A DNA stretch of 64,000 nt from Synechococcales cyanobacterium C42_A2020_086 (GCA_015272325.1 JACYLU010000001.1:248001-312000); one strand, 5' to 3'. Positions 45,853 to 54,824 are shown, counted from the stretch's first letter. A program made the numbers and translations. The notes: a model not told the origin generated them from the letters alone.

Positions 45853-46077
45853 ATGAGCAATATCCAGAAGCAAATTGAACAAGAGCGGCAAGAAGCTCGC
45901 GCCGTTTGCGAGACCCAGGGAGATACTTCTCCTGCCTGTGCAGCGGCTTGGGATGCTGTAGAAGAACTGCAAGCGGAAGCTGCTCATCAGAAAGAGAAAG
46001 AAGAGCCAAAAACAGCCTTCCAGCAATATTGTGATGCCAATCCCGAGGCTGACGAGTGCCGGGTGTACGACAACTAA
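45853..46077 (+). CDS. cp12: Calvin-cycle regulator CP12
   Basis: Small redox-controlled linker that brings phosphoribulokinase and GAPDH into an inactive complex in the dark. The 74-residue protein has both Cys pairs (C19/C29 and C60/C69), the central A-W-D-A-V-E-E-L-Q-A-E-A motif and the C-terminal Y-C-D-A-N-P-E-A-D-E-C-R-V-Y. It is a stand-alone CP12 with no CBS fusion. The last two codons and stop lie within an 11-bp repeat present three times (46069-46106). Confidence 0.96.
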   Translation: MSNIQKQIEQERQEARAVCETQGDTSPACAAAWDAVEELQAEAAHQKEKEEPKTAFQQYCDANPEADECRVYDN

Positions 46078-46106
46078 GAGACAACTAAGATGAGAGACAA
46101 CTAAGA
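46069..46106 (+). repeat. 11-bp repeat, three copies, covering the cp12 stop codon
   Basis: The unit gacaactaaga occurs at 46069-46079, 46080-46090 and 46096-46106. The first copy encodes the final Asp-Asn-stop of CP12, so the stop codon context is repeated downstream. Confidence 0.9.
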
Positions 46107-46244
46107 GGGGTTCTATAGATGCCTGGAGCTATGGTTTAGGCTCGATTCCTAGCGGGATTCAGCGCGATGCCCTGGTTTGCATCTGGGTTGAGTTAATGTG
46201 GAACCTATAGATCTAGATCTTGGTTAGTAGATATCGGCTAGTAG

Positions 46245-46275
46245 AGGAGCGTCTAGGGGCGCTCCTTTGTTTTGA
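46245..46275 (+). terminator. Intrinsic terminator downstream of cp12
   Basis: AGGAGCG and CGCTCCT pair perfectly around an 8-nt loop and are followed by a T-rich tail (ttgttttg). It lies 168 bp after the cp12 stop and 70 bp before tsaE, separating the two. Confidence 0.75.
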
Positions 46276-46344
46276 ATTCGGTTGAGTTTGCAGTTTCGCT
46301 ATCCTAAGGTGTATTAGCGTTTAGCAGTTGAGGGATGCTCTAGG

Positions 46345-46851
46345 ATGACCAATGCGAGTGTCATTCTGTCCCTGCCTGATCCTCAGACCACCCAAGCTCT
46401 GGGGCGGTTGTTGGGGCAGCAATTGCCGACGGGCAGCATACTGCTATTAGAGGGGGATCTAGGCAGCGGTAAAACAACCTTAGTGCAGGGGTTGGGACAA
46501 AGCTTGGGAATCAGCGAGCCGATTGTGAGTCCCACCTTTACCTTGATCTGCGAGTATCCTGAAGGGCGAATTCCCCTTTATCATTTCGATTTGTATCGCT
46601 TGGACCCTACTGCGGTTGAAGAACTCCATTTAGAAAGCTATTGGGAAGGGCGTGAGTTTCCGTTGGGCATTGTCGCTATTGAATGGGCAGAGCGTTTGCC
46701 CAACCCACCGTCGGATTGCTTGCAGTTGCGGTTGCTCTTTACACCCTCTGGGCGGGAAGCCCAGCTGACTCCTCAGGGCAGCTTCCCCTCCGAGATTGTA
46801 GACACTCTACAGCGGGCAATCGCCGCTCAAGTGGGCGAAGCTAGAAGCTAG
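46345..46851 (+). CDS. tsaE: tRNA threonylcarbamoyladenosine biosynthesis ATPase TsaE
   Basis: ATPase that works with TsaB and TsaD to make t6A37 on ANN-decoding tRNAs. The 168-residue protein has the P-loop G-D-L-G-S-G-K-T-T, the SPTFTLICEY segment and PLYHFDLYRL, all typical. ATG 46345 is the start. Its stop TAG shares the palindrome CTAG with the stop of the convergent ExbD gene. Confidence 0.94.
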   Translation: MTNASVILSLPDPQTTQALGRLLGQQLPTGSILLLEGDLGSGKTTLVQGLGQSLGISEPIVSPTFTLICEYPEGRIPLYHFDLYRLDPTAVEELHLESYWEGREFPLGIVAIEWAERLPNPPSDCLQLRLLFTPSGREAQLTPQGSFPSEIVDTLQRAIAAQVGEARS

Positions 46852-47249
46852 GGGCGCTGGGTGGCAATGGCCATACGCACGCCTTCAATGGCTCGCAGTC
46901 GATCCATAACCGTCACAACCTGACCGTGGCTCACGGCCTTGTCAGCATTGATCACGACTAAGGGCGGGTTATTGGTAAGGGCTAGGGCCCGCACTTGCGC
47001 TTCTAGCGCTGTCAGGGTGATGGGTTGTCGGTTTAGTGATAGGTTGCCAGTCGTATCAATAGTAACGACCAGCGGATTCTGAGCGTGGGCTTCGGCTGTA
47101 TCGGCTTGCGGTAGGTTCACCGGCAGCCCCTCAGAGCGCGTCAGAAACAGCGTAGACATGATAAAAAACGTCAGAATTGCGAAGATGACATCAATCATCG
47201 GCACGATGTTGATCTGAAACGGAGGTTCGGGTTCATTGGGGAGACGCAT
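46848..47249 (-). CDS. ExbD/TolR-family proton-channel subunit
   Basis: A 133-residue inner-membrane protein with one N-terminal helix and a periplasmic domain. The functional Asp of the helix is present in N-I-V-P-M-I-D-V-I-F-A-I-L-T-F-F-I. It overlaps the upstream ExbB gene by 17 bp, so the two are translationally coupled and form a motor using proton-motive force, probably to energise TonB-type outer-membrane uptake. No TonB or receptor gene is nearby. Confidence 0.92.
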   Translation of the reverse strand: MRLPNEPEPPFQINIVPMIDVIFAILTFFIMSTLFLTRSEGLPVNLPQADTAEAHAQNPLVVTIDTTGNLSLNRQPITLTALEAQVRALALTNNPPLVVINADKAVSHGQVVTVMDRLRAIEGVRMAIATQRP

Positions 47250-47883
47250 AAGGAACTGCTCCAGGCTCGTGATGACGACGGTAAATTAATTCCAACTGGC
47301 CACCATATTCTTGAATGAGCGCCATTTGTCGCAGATACAAGCCGCGAAACAGATTGGCAAATAGCAGGGTAAAAATCGCAACGACCAGCCCGGTCGCTGT
47401 CGAGATTAATGCTTCGCTAATTCCTGCACTGACGTTGGTGGTAGCACTGCCACCCAAATCCCCGATGCGCAGTGACGCGAAGGAATTGATCAATCCCAGA
47501 ATGGTTCCCAGGAGTCCTAGCAACGGCGCTACGCTGATCACCGTTTCAAATACCGTATTGAATCGCTTCAGCAGCGGTAGTTCTGCCTGGGCAGCGCTTT
47601 CTAGAGCCAGCCGAAATTCCTCGGGTGTAGCTTGATCGAGTTCTAGGGCAGCCAAGAAGATCCGGGCAATTGGCAAGCTGACGTTTTTCTCGAGTCGCTG
47701 CAGTGCAGCTCCCGGGTTGCGGCGATAGAGCGACAGCACCTCACGCACGACTTTATCTTGCCGTTGCAGCACCTGAAACCAAAACACCAACCGCTCTAGA
47801 ATCAGCACCATCGCCAGAATGGAAAGCCCGAGCAGGGGATACATCACCACCCCACCCAGAGTAAACAAATTACCCATCGGCAT
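47233..47883 (-). CDS. ExbB/TolQ-family proton-channel subunit
   Basis: A 216-residue inner-membrane protein with three hydrophobic segments; the conserved block SVAPLLGLLGTILGLINSF and the later SEALISTATGLVVAIFTLL are diagnostic for the MotA/TolQ/ExbB family. ATG 47883 has a strong GAGGAG ribosome site 5 nt upstream. ExbD overlaps its end; the DUF2993 gene is 60 bp upstream on the same strand, making a three-gene operon. Confidence 0.93.
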   Translation of the reverse strand: MPMGNLFTLGGVVMYPLLGLSILAMVLILERLVFWFQVLQRQDKVVREVLSLYRRNPGAALQRLEKNVSLPIARIFLAALELDQATPEEFRLALESAAQAELPLLKRFNTVFETVISVAPLLGLLGTILGLINSFASLRIGDLGGSATTNVSAGISEALISTATGLVVAIFTLLFANLFRGLYLRQMALIQEYGGQLELIYRRHHEPGAVPYASPQ

Positions 47884-47943
47884 GGATCTCCTCAGGCTGT
47901 AATCGGAACTCCGCTACCAGCATACCGCTTTGCCGAAGCGGCC

Positions 47944-48738
47944 TTACCCCATACCGGGAAAATGCTCGACCTGAGCATAGCCGCTAAAGACCAGTTTCTT
48001 ATCATGGGTCTCTAAGCGATTGAGGCGCAGCAGCACACCATCAAGGTCAAAGCGGTCAAGATCCACCATATCGTCGAGCACTTGGGCAAAGGCAAGAGTC
48101 AGCGGTTCGGCAATGCCCCGCAGCGATTCTGGCACCGCATCAGCATCAAACTCTGGATCGCGGAAGCTAATGCGGCGGCGACGTTCAATGCCGAGAGTGG
48201 CTTTAAGCTGAATCGGCACCTCTTTACAGTTGGGCAAATCAGTCTTGGCGGCAATTTTGACGCGGTTCTCGGGCAGCAAATCAAGCTGAATATCGCGAAA
48301 GGAGACCGGCTCATCTCCCGATAGGCTCATTAGCGAGTCTACTTCAATTTGACAGAGCCGCTTTTTCACCAAGTCTGCCTCAAAGGCGCGGTTGATTGCC
48401 GCTTCGCTCAGCACAATCTGGGCAACGGCCTGCGTCGGTTGCTTGAGGCGCAGTTGCCCTTTGATCACGGCACCAAAGTCAATCGCGACAGCATCTGTTT
48501 CAAAGGACATTTCCTCGACTTCAAACTGACGCCGGATCACCAACCCTCGGCCATTCATCTTAAAACTGTCAATGCTGCCCTGAAGCAGCTTACTGGAAGG
48601 GAAACAGCGCACGGCAACATCAATGTAGTCACTTTGGGTAAATAAGTGCCGAATGGATTGAGTGGCAACCGCATTAAGCATCCGCTCTCCCAAGTCTGTT
48701 CCGGAATTGCTGCTAGAACCTGTAAATCCACTAAACAT
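47944..48738 (-). CDS. DUF2993 (LmeA-like) lipid-binding-type protein
   Basis: A 264-residue protein of the DUF2993 family; family members in actinobacteria (LmeA) act on phospholipids or mannolipids in the envelope. Beta-rich repeats such as VDVAVRCFPSSKLLQGSIDSF and RGLVIRRQFEVEEM fit a tubular lipid-binding fold. No signal peptide is evident. It is the first gene of an apparent operon with exbB and exbD. Function in cyanobacteria is unknown. Confidence 0.82.
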   Translation of the reverse strand: MFSGFTGSSSNSGTDLGERMLNAVATQSIRHLFTQSDYIDVAVRCFPSSKLLQGSIDSFKMNGRGLVIRRQFEVEEMSFETDAVAIDFGAVIKGQLRLKQPTQAVAQIVLSEAAINRAFEADLVKKRLCQIEVDSLMSLSGDEPVSFRDIQLDLLPENRVKIAAKTDLPNCKEVPIQLKATLGIERRRRISFRDPEFDADAVPESLRGIAEPLTLAFAQVLDDMVDLDRFDLDGVLLRLNRLETHDKKLVFSGYAQVEHFPGMG

Positions 48739-49115
48739 GCGACTTCTATCTCTACTAGGAGAAGGATATTTCTCTGGTTGCTCAGATAGGGTCTTACTAT
48801 CTCACCCTACTGCTGTTGAACACTGAACCGGCGACCTCCACTGCTCGTCTTATGTCTTGTTGTGCTCGTCCTGTGTCTTTTTGTAACAAAATATAAACCA
48901 TTCGACAACGGAATCGATTTTTAATGAAGTTAAGTAAAAAATATTAAAATCAAATCAGCGCTCTTTGCCACCTAAACGGCAACTCCTGACTGGCAGCGCT
49001 GTTCAAACAGCCGCTATCACACTAATCTAGATAAGGAGTGCGACCTGGATGACGTCAGCGCTGTTGACTCATTCAGCCCTTGCTATCTTTTGAAGCTGAG
49101 ACTGGATGACGGAGC
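48739..49115. other. Divergent promoter region (377 bp)
   Basis: Between the DUF2993 gene and nadK. AT-rich around 48890-48950. No gene or clear operator seen. Confidence 0.5.
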
Positions 49116-50033
49116 GTGCCCAAAGCTGGCATTATCTACAACGACATAAAGCCTGTAGCCTGTCGAACTGCAAAGGAAATTGAAGACAAGCTGAAGGGAT
49201 ATGGTTGGGAGGTTTGCTTAACCACCGGCATGGGCGGTATTTTGGGCTATTCGCAGCCTGACCGTCCAGTGTGCCATACCTCCATCACGCAGATGGTTCC
49301 CCCTGGGTTTGACCAGGACATGGCCTTTGCCATTGTGCTCGGCGGTGACGGTACGGTACTGGCAGCCTTTCGACAGGTGGCTCCTTGCGGCATCCCGCTG
49401 CTGACGGTCAATACCGGACACATGGGTTTCCTGACGGAGTCATACCTTAACCATTTGCCGCAGGCTCTAGAATGCCTGCTTGCTGGCGAGTATGACATTG
49501 AAGAGCGAGCCATGCTGCAGGTACAGGTGTGGCGAGAAGGAACACTGGCGTGGGAGGCGCTCTGTTTGAATGAAATGGTGCTGCACCGCGAACCGCTCAC
49601 CAGCATGTGCCACTTTGAGATCGAACTTGGCAATCATGCGCCAGTCGATATTGCCGCCGATGGCGTGATTATCTCGACGCCGACGGGGTCTACTGCCTAT
49701 TCGCTCTCGGCAGGGGGTCCAGTGATTGCGCCAGGAGTGCCTGTGCTGCAGCTCGTGCCCATTTGTCCGCACTCTTTGGCGTCCCGGGCGCTTGTGTTTG
49801 CCGACAGCGAGCCGGTCACGATTTTCCCGGCAAATCAGAATCCGCTGGTAATGGTAGTTGATGGCAACGCAGGCTGCGCCGTACGTCCCGATGACCGAGT
49901 GCGGATCATGCGCTCCTCTTATGCTGCTCGGTTTATTCGCCTGCGCCCCAATGAATTTTTTCACGTTTTACGAGAAAAGCTAGGCTGGGGGTTGCCCCAT
50001 GTGGCTAAGCCAACCTCGGTAGAGCTGCCCTGA
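49116..50033 (+). CDS. nadK: NAD kinase
   Basis: Phosphorylates NAD to NADP, supplying photosynthetic electron transport and the Calvin cycle. The 305-residue protein shows [15 protein letters not shown] and the [16 protein letters not shown] block. The start is GTG 49116 with GGAG immediately before it. It is the first gene of an apparent operon with an NblR-type regulator (153 bp downstream), a solute-binding protein and a DUF192 protein. Cyanobacteria usually have two NAD kinases; which one this is cannot be told here. Confidence 0.93.
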   Translation: MPKAGIIYNDIKPVACRTAKEIEDKLKGYGWEVCLTTGMGGILGYSQPDRPVCHTSITQMVPPGFDQDMAFAIVLGGDGTVLAAFRQVAPCGIPLLTVNTGHMGFLTESYLNHLPQALECLLAGEYDIEERAMLQVQVWREGTLAWEALCLNEMVLHREPLTSMCHFEIELGNHAPVDIAADGVIISTPTGSTAYSLSAGGPVIAPGVPVLQLVPICPHSLASRALVFADSEPVTIFPANQNPLVMVVDGNAGCAVRPDDRVRIMRSSYAARFIRLRPNEFFHVLREKLGWGLPHVAKPTSVELP

Positions 50034-50186
50034 TTCGCCGTGGCAGTCAGTTAGTGCTTCTAGTGCCTCAAAGTTAATGTCCCAAAGGCCTAAGGGACAA
50101 CGGGTAGCCGCCGACACTCAACTAACCAATGAACCACGAACCGATGCCCGTGCTAGAACAGAATATTAGTGCAGTGGGTTAGTACC

Positions 50187-50882
50187 ATGAACACAACTTC
50201 CCTTGATCCAAACCCAAGGGTTTTGGTCATTGAAACCGACGAGGTGCTGGCTCAGCAGGTTGGTCAAGACCTGCGGGAATCAGGATACGAGACGGTGCTT
50301 GCCTTTGATGCGGCGGGCGGGCTGCGGCAAGCGAAGGAATTTCAGCCGGCGCTGATTGTGATTGACCGGATGCTGGCAGGAGAGTCGGGGCTGTCGCTGT
50401 GTAGCCACCTGCGGGCAATGGGGGCGCGAATGCCAGTACTGCTGCTTATGGCCCGAGACGCCGTAGAAGACCGGGTGGCCTGTTTGCAGGCAGGTGCTGA
50501 TGATTATTTCCTCAAGCCCTATCGCAGTGAGGAGTTCCTGAAGCTCGTGCGTCTTTACTTGCAGTCGGATGTGCCGAGCAGCGAGCAACTCCGCTTTGGC
50601 GATTTGGTACTCGATCTAGCCACTCGGCGGGCCATGCGCCACGACCGCATCATCGACCTGACCATGAAGGAATTTGAGCTGCTGAAATACCTGATGGAGC
50701 ATCCTCGGGAGGTACTAACGCGAGAACAAATCCTGGAGAATGTCTGGGGCTATGACTTTATGGGCGAATCGAACGTGATCGAGGTCTACATTCGCTACCT
50801 GCGCCTCAAGATCGAGGACGAGGGTGAGAAGCGCCTCATCCAGACCGTGCGCGGTGTGGGTTACGTGTTGCGAGAGCCATGA
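50187..50882 (+). CDS. nblR: OmpR-family response regulator, NblR type
   Basis: A 231-residue DNA-binding regulator. Receiver domain residues 11-125, winged-helix output 130-230 (MKEFELLKYLMEHPREVLTR, then IYIRYLRLKI-like YIRYLR and TVRGVGYVL). The receiver is atypical: the acidic pair reads E-T-D-E, the phospho-Asp D60 is present, but the conserved Thr position is Met (LLLMARD). NblR, which controls phycobilisome breakdown and stress survival, is known to work without a standard phosphorylation pocket, and it sits next to nadK in several cyanobacteria, supporting this name. ATG 50187 is chosen; GTG 50169 is open. Confidence 0.72.
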   Translation: MNTTSLDPNPRVLVIETDEVLAQQVGQDLRESGYETVLAFDAAGGLRQAKEFQPALIVIDRMLAGESGLSLCSHLRAMGARMPVLLLMARDAVEDRVACLQAGADDYFLKPYRSEEFLKLVRLYLQSDVPSSEQLRFGDLVLDLATRRAMRHDRIIDLTMKEFELLKYLMEHPREVLTREQILENVWGYDFMGESNVIEVYIRYLRLKIEDEGEKRLIQTVRGVGYVLREP

Positions 50883-51817
50883 TGTCCTGGGTGAGGCAAG
50901 ATCTTCGATGGCTGATTCTGGGGTGCCTCGGCAGCCTAGGAATTGGGGTAGTTATTGGGCTATCTATCCCTGCTCGCGCTGAGCCAGCCGAAACCGTGAT
51001 GCAGCGAATCGCCCGCACAGGCACCCTCGTGGCCGGCACTCGCACTGATGCCATTCCCTTTGGTTTTGTCGATGAGGCGGGTCATTGGACCGGCTATTCA
51101 ATAGACCTGCTGCAGCGGGTGCAGGCTGAACTGTCTAAACAACTGAATCGCGACATCAAGCTGGAATTAGTTGAGGTCAACACTGGCAACCGGCTCAACA
51201 AAGTGCTGCAAGGCGAAGTTGATCTGGTTTGCGGTGCCACTAGTTTTACTCGCAGTCGCGATCTCGATGTTGATTTCTCGATTGGCTACTTTGTCACGGG
51301 CACTCAGCTGCTAGTGAACCGGCACCATGAGATAGGCTCTGAATTTGTCATTGGTGTCATTCCCGGCACTACCAACGAGTTGCTGGTGGCGCAGTATCTA
51401 CCGCTAGCGCGATTAGTAAACGTGGCGAACCGGTCCGAGGGTCTGATGGCCCTGGAACGGGGGCGGATTGATGCTCTCGCCGGAGATGGTATCTTACTGC
51501 AGGGGTTGAAGCAAACGACGGCGGATCCCGATCAGTTTCAAATCGCGCCGCAGCAGCCCTATAACGAAGAAATCTATGCCTGCATTCTGCCGCCCAACCA
51601 AGCCGACTTCAAAGCGACAGTGGACCAGAGCCTGCTGCAATTTATGCAGGGTGTGCTAAACCAGAATCCGCCAGATGTTGCTCTGCTAGAAACCTGGTTT
51701 GGTCCCAGCGGCGTTGTGCCGATTGATCTGCAACTCCTGCTCGCTCAGTTTCAACGTTTGATAGATTCCTATACCGCCGCAGCCAATCATTCCAATACCA
51801 TTGCCCCCTTGCCCTGA
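50879..51817 (+). CDS. Family 3 extracellular solute-binding protein, orphan
   Basis: A 312-residue amino-acid-type binding protein with an N-terminal signal (WLILGCLGSLGIGVVIGLSIPARA) and the SBP family 3 fold (GTLVAGTRTDAIPFGFVDEAG, then DLVCGATSFTRSRDLDVDFS). The start ATG overlaps the nblR stop (ATGA), so it is translated as part of that operon. No permease or ATPase gene is nearby. It may be a periplasmic sensor component or serve a distant transporter. The substrate is unknown. Confidence 0.88.
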   Translation: MMSWVRQDLRWLILGCLGSLGIGVVIGLSIPARAEPAETVMQRIARTGTLVAGTRTDAIPFGFVDEAGHWTGYSIDLLQRVQAELSKQLNRDIKLELVEVNTGNRLNKVLQGEVDLVCGATSFTRSRDLDVDFSIGYFVTGTQLLVNRHHEIGSEFVIGVIPGTTNELLVAQYLPLARLVNVANRSEGLMALERGRIDALAGDGILLQGLKQTTADPDQFQIAPQQPYNEEIYACILPPNQADFKATVDQSLLQFMQGVLNQNPPDVALLETWFGPSGVVPIDLQLLLAQFQRLIDSYTAAANHSNTIAPLP

Positions 51818-51832
51818 AGCTCCCCCTCTGCT

Positions 51833-52396
51833 ATGCCGTATCGCTATCGTTTTGCTGGTGTGTTTACTCTTAGTTTGGGCTTAGGTGTGGCCCTCCTGGG
51901 CTGCAGTTTGTCAGCATCTCCGCGATTCATCTCGGATTCTCCATCGCCGGCAATGGCCCAAATTCCAGTCGTTCAGGAGGATTTGGCGCAAGTGCTGCCG
52001 ATTTCTGCAGATGCCGAGATAGCGGGTCAAATCATTCAACTCGAAGTTGCCCGTACGCCCGAACAGCAGGCCCAAGGGCTGATGTATCGCCCGCCGTTGC
52101 CCGATGATCGCGGCATGCTGTTTCCCTTTCAACCACCTCGTCGAGTGCAATTCTGGATGTACAATACTCCTTCGCCGTTGGATATGGTGTTTCTGCTGGA
52201 TGGGGAGGTGAAGGCGATTATTGCCGATGTACCGCCCTGCACTGCCCAGCCTTGCCCCACCTATGGTCCCCAAGTTCCGGTGAATCAAGTGATTGAGCTT
52301 CGGGCCGGTCGAGCGGCCGAATTAGGGCTTCAGGTCGGTGACCAAATTACAATTTGGGACCGACAACCTGCCAATTCCTCAGCCCCGCAGCCTTGA
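51833..52396 (+). CDS. DUF192 lipoprotein
   Basis: A 187-residue predicted lipoprotein (lipobox L-L-G-C at about residues 22-25). The DUF192 domain spans about 65-180, with ARTPEQQAQGLMYRPPLPDDRGMLF, FWMYNTPSPLDMVFL and the late VIELRAGRAAELGLQVGDQI. It starts 15 bp after the binding-protein stop, closing the nadK-nblR operon. The family function is unknown; a small-ligand-binding role has been suggested from structures. Confidence 0.88.
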   Translation: MPYRYRFAGVFTLSLGLGVALLGCSLSASPRFISDSPSPAMAQIPVVQEDLAQVLPISADAEIAGQIIQLEVARTPEQQAQGLMYRPPLPDDRGMLFPFQPPRRVQFWMYNTPSPLDMVFLLDGEVKAIIADVPPCTAQPCPTYGPQVPVNQVIELRAGRAAELGLQVGDQITIWDRQPANSSAPQP

Positions 52397-53248
52397 TCGG
52401 TGGTGGGACCGTTTGCGGTTAGCGAAGCGGCTCTAGAGCCGAGGAAGTTCATAGGCAATTCATCACAGGGAATTCATAAAAATTATTGTCCTAACCAGAT
52501 TAAGGCAGAGTCATTTTTGACACCTCTAAGCTGCAAGGCGGCGAAACGGAGAAAGCCTGATAGTATAGGAAGCTAATTTTATTCGCTAGCAGAAATTTGG
52601 GTAGAATTAGTGTTTTTCAAGCATTGCTATTACAACAGGTCAAGCAAATTTCTCCGTATTTCCTGCGGATTTAAACTTTTGCTGCTGTATTCTGTCAAAA
52701 GATGTAGTCGAATCCCTGAAATTTCATCTATCCTTGATCCTTAACGATTTCATTCAGATTTGTTGCTCTATCCAGGTTTGAGAGGCAGTCTAACGCTGGA
52801 GGCAACGCTGAATTAGTGGCCGACCGGGTGTGAGGACATTAAATTACGGCAGACGCCGCCTGAGTAAGGCTCAAGAGTGCTAGAGCTGTGTAGAGCAGCT
52901 TGTTTGATGGGATTCAGGATTGTAGCTACTTCTATCATTCCTCCTGTGCAAGCAAGGATGAAAATTCTTCATACCTTTAGGAAAGGTTAGGAAGGGGCAT
53001 GAAGAATAGGTGATGCTCTACCTGCCTCTACCTCGAGGTAAGTGAACTAGGTCAACTAGTCCGCATCGAAGGACAGATGAAAGAGTGGCTACCTCCTCGC
53101 TAGAGTTGCCACAGCAACCAGTGTTGTATGGGCTACGTCATTTCCTAACGCAGTAGGACGCAGTGTGGACAGCCATAGCAGTGACATCTGTGAAGAGACC
53201 ATCTGTAAAGACAAAGCTAGTTTGTAAAGTAAAACGGTATAAGAACTG
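52397..53248. other. Intergenic region (852 bp)
   Basis: The longest stretch without a gene. No open frame with coding character, no terminator or RNA family recognised. Part of it (52480-52760) is AT-rich. The end holds the promoter of the DUF2949 gene. Confidence 0.5.
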
Positions 53249-53449
53249 ATGACTCCCTCAACCTACTCCCGGTTTATTCGTTTCCTTCAGGAAGATTTGG
53301 CGCTTTCGGCCTCATCCATCTCGATTGCTCTGCGATATCGAGAACAGGATCCGGCAGGACCTTTGCCGATGATTCTGTGGCAGTATGGGCTGGTGACGCT
53401 AGAGCAGCTCGATCGTATCTTTGACTGGCTGGAAACTGCACAACCTTGA
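53249..53449 (+). CDS. DUF2949 small protein
   Basis: A 66-residue soluble protein of the cyanobacterial DUF2949 family: FIRFLQEDLALSASSISIAL, PLPMILWQYGLVTLEQLDRI and a terminal FDWLE are diagnostic. ATG 53249 is the start. Single gene followed by a strong terminator at 53555. Function unknown. Confidence 0.88.
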   Translation: MTPSTYSRFIRFLQEDLALSASSISIALRYREQDPAGPLPMILWQYGLVTLEQLDRIFDWLETAQP

Positions 53450-53554
53450 ATGCCGCACTCCTCAAGCAAACAGGAGAGCTTATCAAGCAAACATCAAAAA
53501 ATATCACAAAGGAGAGACGGTTTGGAGAGACTAGTTCTAACTCAAAGCTGCATA

Positions 53555-53582
53555 AAGAGCGAGTCATTGGCGGCTCGCTCTT
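53555..53582 (+). terminator. Intrinsic terminator after the DUF2949 gene
   Basis: AAGAGCGAG and CTCGCTCTT pair perfectly (9 bp) around a 10-nt loop, followed by cttgttct. It lies 106 bp after the stop codon. Confidence 0.8.
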
Positions 53583-53675
53583 CTTGTTCTCAAGTTGTTC
53601 TCAGGCACTTCAAGAGTGATCTAGCCGGATCTAGTCAATGATTTGGGTGATGGCTGTGCCCAATTAGCGGGTCAA

Positions 53676-54824
53676 CTACTGAGTCAACACCTTGGCGGCA
53701 GCCGCTACACCTGCCCCAGCCGTGACCTCATAGTTCAGCTCTTGCAAGGCAGCCTCTAATGCACCCACTGCCGTTAAGATGTCGCGGTCGCTGACAAAAC
53801 CGAGATGCCCAACCCGGAAAATCTTGCCCTTGAGGTGATCTTGCCCGCCTGCCATGGCAATATCAAACCGTTTGCGGACAATCGAGCGAATTTGCTCGGC
53901 ATCCACATCCACCGGAGCCACCGCCGTAATGGCTGGACTGGCTGCCTGATCCGCCGCAAACAGCGGCAAGCCCAATGCCTGCATTGCTGCCCGGGTAGCA
54001 TTCATCTGGCGACGATGACGCGCAAAGATAGACTCTAGCCCTTCTTGTTGCATCATTTTCAGCGCTACTTGTAGGGCGAAGAACATATTCACCGGCGGTG
54101 TAAAGGGATGGCTATTTTTGGCCGCTTCCTTACGGTACTTGCCCAAATCGAGGTAAAAGCGCGGCAGGGTAGCCGTAGCGTAGGCTTCCCAGGCTTTGGG
54201 ACTGACAGCGACAAAGCCCAAACCGGGGGGCAACATAAATCCTTTTTGCGAACCCGAGGCAACCACATCTAGCCCCCACTCATCGATAGGGACGTTGGTC
54301 GCTCCCAGACTGGTCACCGCATCGACAATTATCAGCGCCTTACCGTGGGCTTTCACGGCATGATTGATTGTTTGCAAATCGTTGAGAACGCCAGTCGAGG
54401 TTTCGCTATGGGTGACAATTACCGCTTTGATCTGCTTCTCGGTGTCAGCCTCTAGCAGTGACCGAAACTGCTCGGGATCGAGTGGTTTGCCCCATTCGGC
54501 GCTCACCACTTCGGCGGCGATGCCGTAGGCTTGGCAGACTTGCGCCCAGCGTTCGCCAAATTTGCCGTTGCAGCCTACTAGCACCCGGTCGCCGGCACTC
54601 AAGAAATTGATAATTCCGGCTTCCATTGCACCGGTGCCGCTCGATGCCAGAATTAACACATCGTTCTGTGTCTGGTGCAGCCACTTTAGCCCGTCGGTCA
54701 CTTCTGCCATGATCTTGGCAAAATCGCCGCTGCGGTGCCCGATCGGGTGCTTGGCCAGCGCGAGCAAAACCTGCTCGGGTACTGGAGTTGGACCGGGAAT
54801 CATCAACATTAACTTATCGTCCAT
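53676..54824 (-). CDS. Alanine/serine-glyoxylate aminotransferase family protein
   Basis: PLP-dependent class V aminotransferase, 382 residues, expected to convert glyoxylate to glycine with alanine or serine as donor, which in cyanobacteria belongs to photorespiratory 2-phosphoglycolate metabolism. Marks: MIPGPTPVPEQVLLAL at the start, THSETSTGVLND, DAVTSLGATNVPIDEWGLD and the PLP Lys K194 in G-S-Q-K-G-F-M-L-P-P-G. Older annotations sometimes call this family soluble hydrogenase small subunit; it has no hydrogenase features. ATG 54824 is the start. Confidence 0.92.
   Translation of the reverse strand: MDDKLMLMIPGPTPVPEQVLLALAKHPIGHRSGDFAKIMAEVTDGLKWLHQTQNDVLILASSGTGAMEAGIINFLSAGDRVLVGCNGKFGERWAQVCQAYGIAAEVVSAEWGKPLDPEQFRSLLEADTEKQIKAVIVTHSETSTGVLNDLQTINHAVKAHGKALIIVDAVTSLGATNVPIDEWGLDVVASGSQKGFMLPPGLGFVAVSPKAWEAYATATLPRFYLDLGKYRKEAAKNSHPFTPPVNMFFALQVALKMMQQEGLESIFARHRRQMNATRAAMQALGLPLFAADQAASPAITAVAPVDVDAEQIRSIVRKRFDIAMAGGQDHLKGKIFRVGHLGFVSDRDILTAVGALEAALQELNYEVTAGAGVAAAAKVLTQ

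Noticed and set aside
53274-53567. Minus-strand 97-codon frame under the DUF2949 gene
   Set aside because: Antisense to a recognised family and overlaps its terminator.
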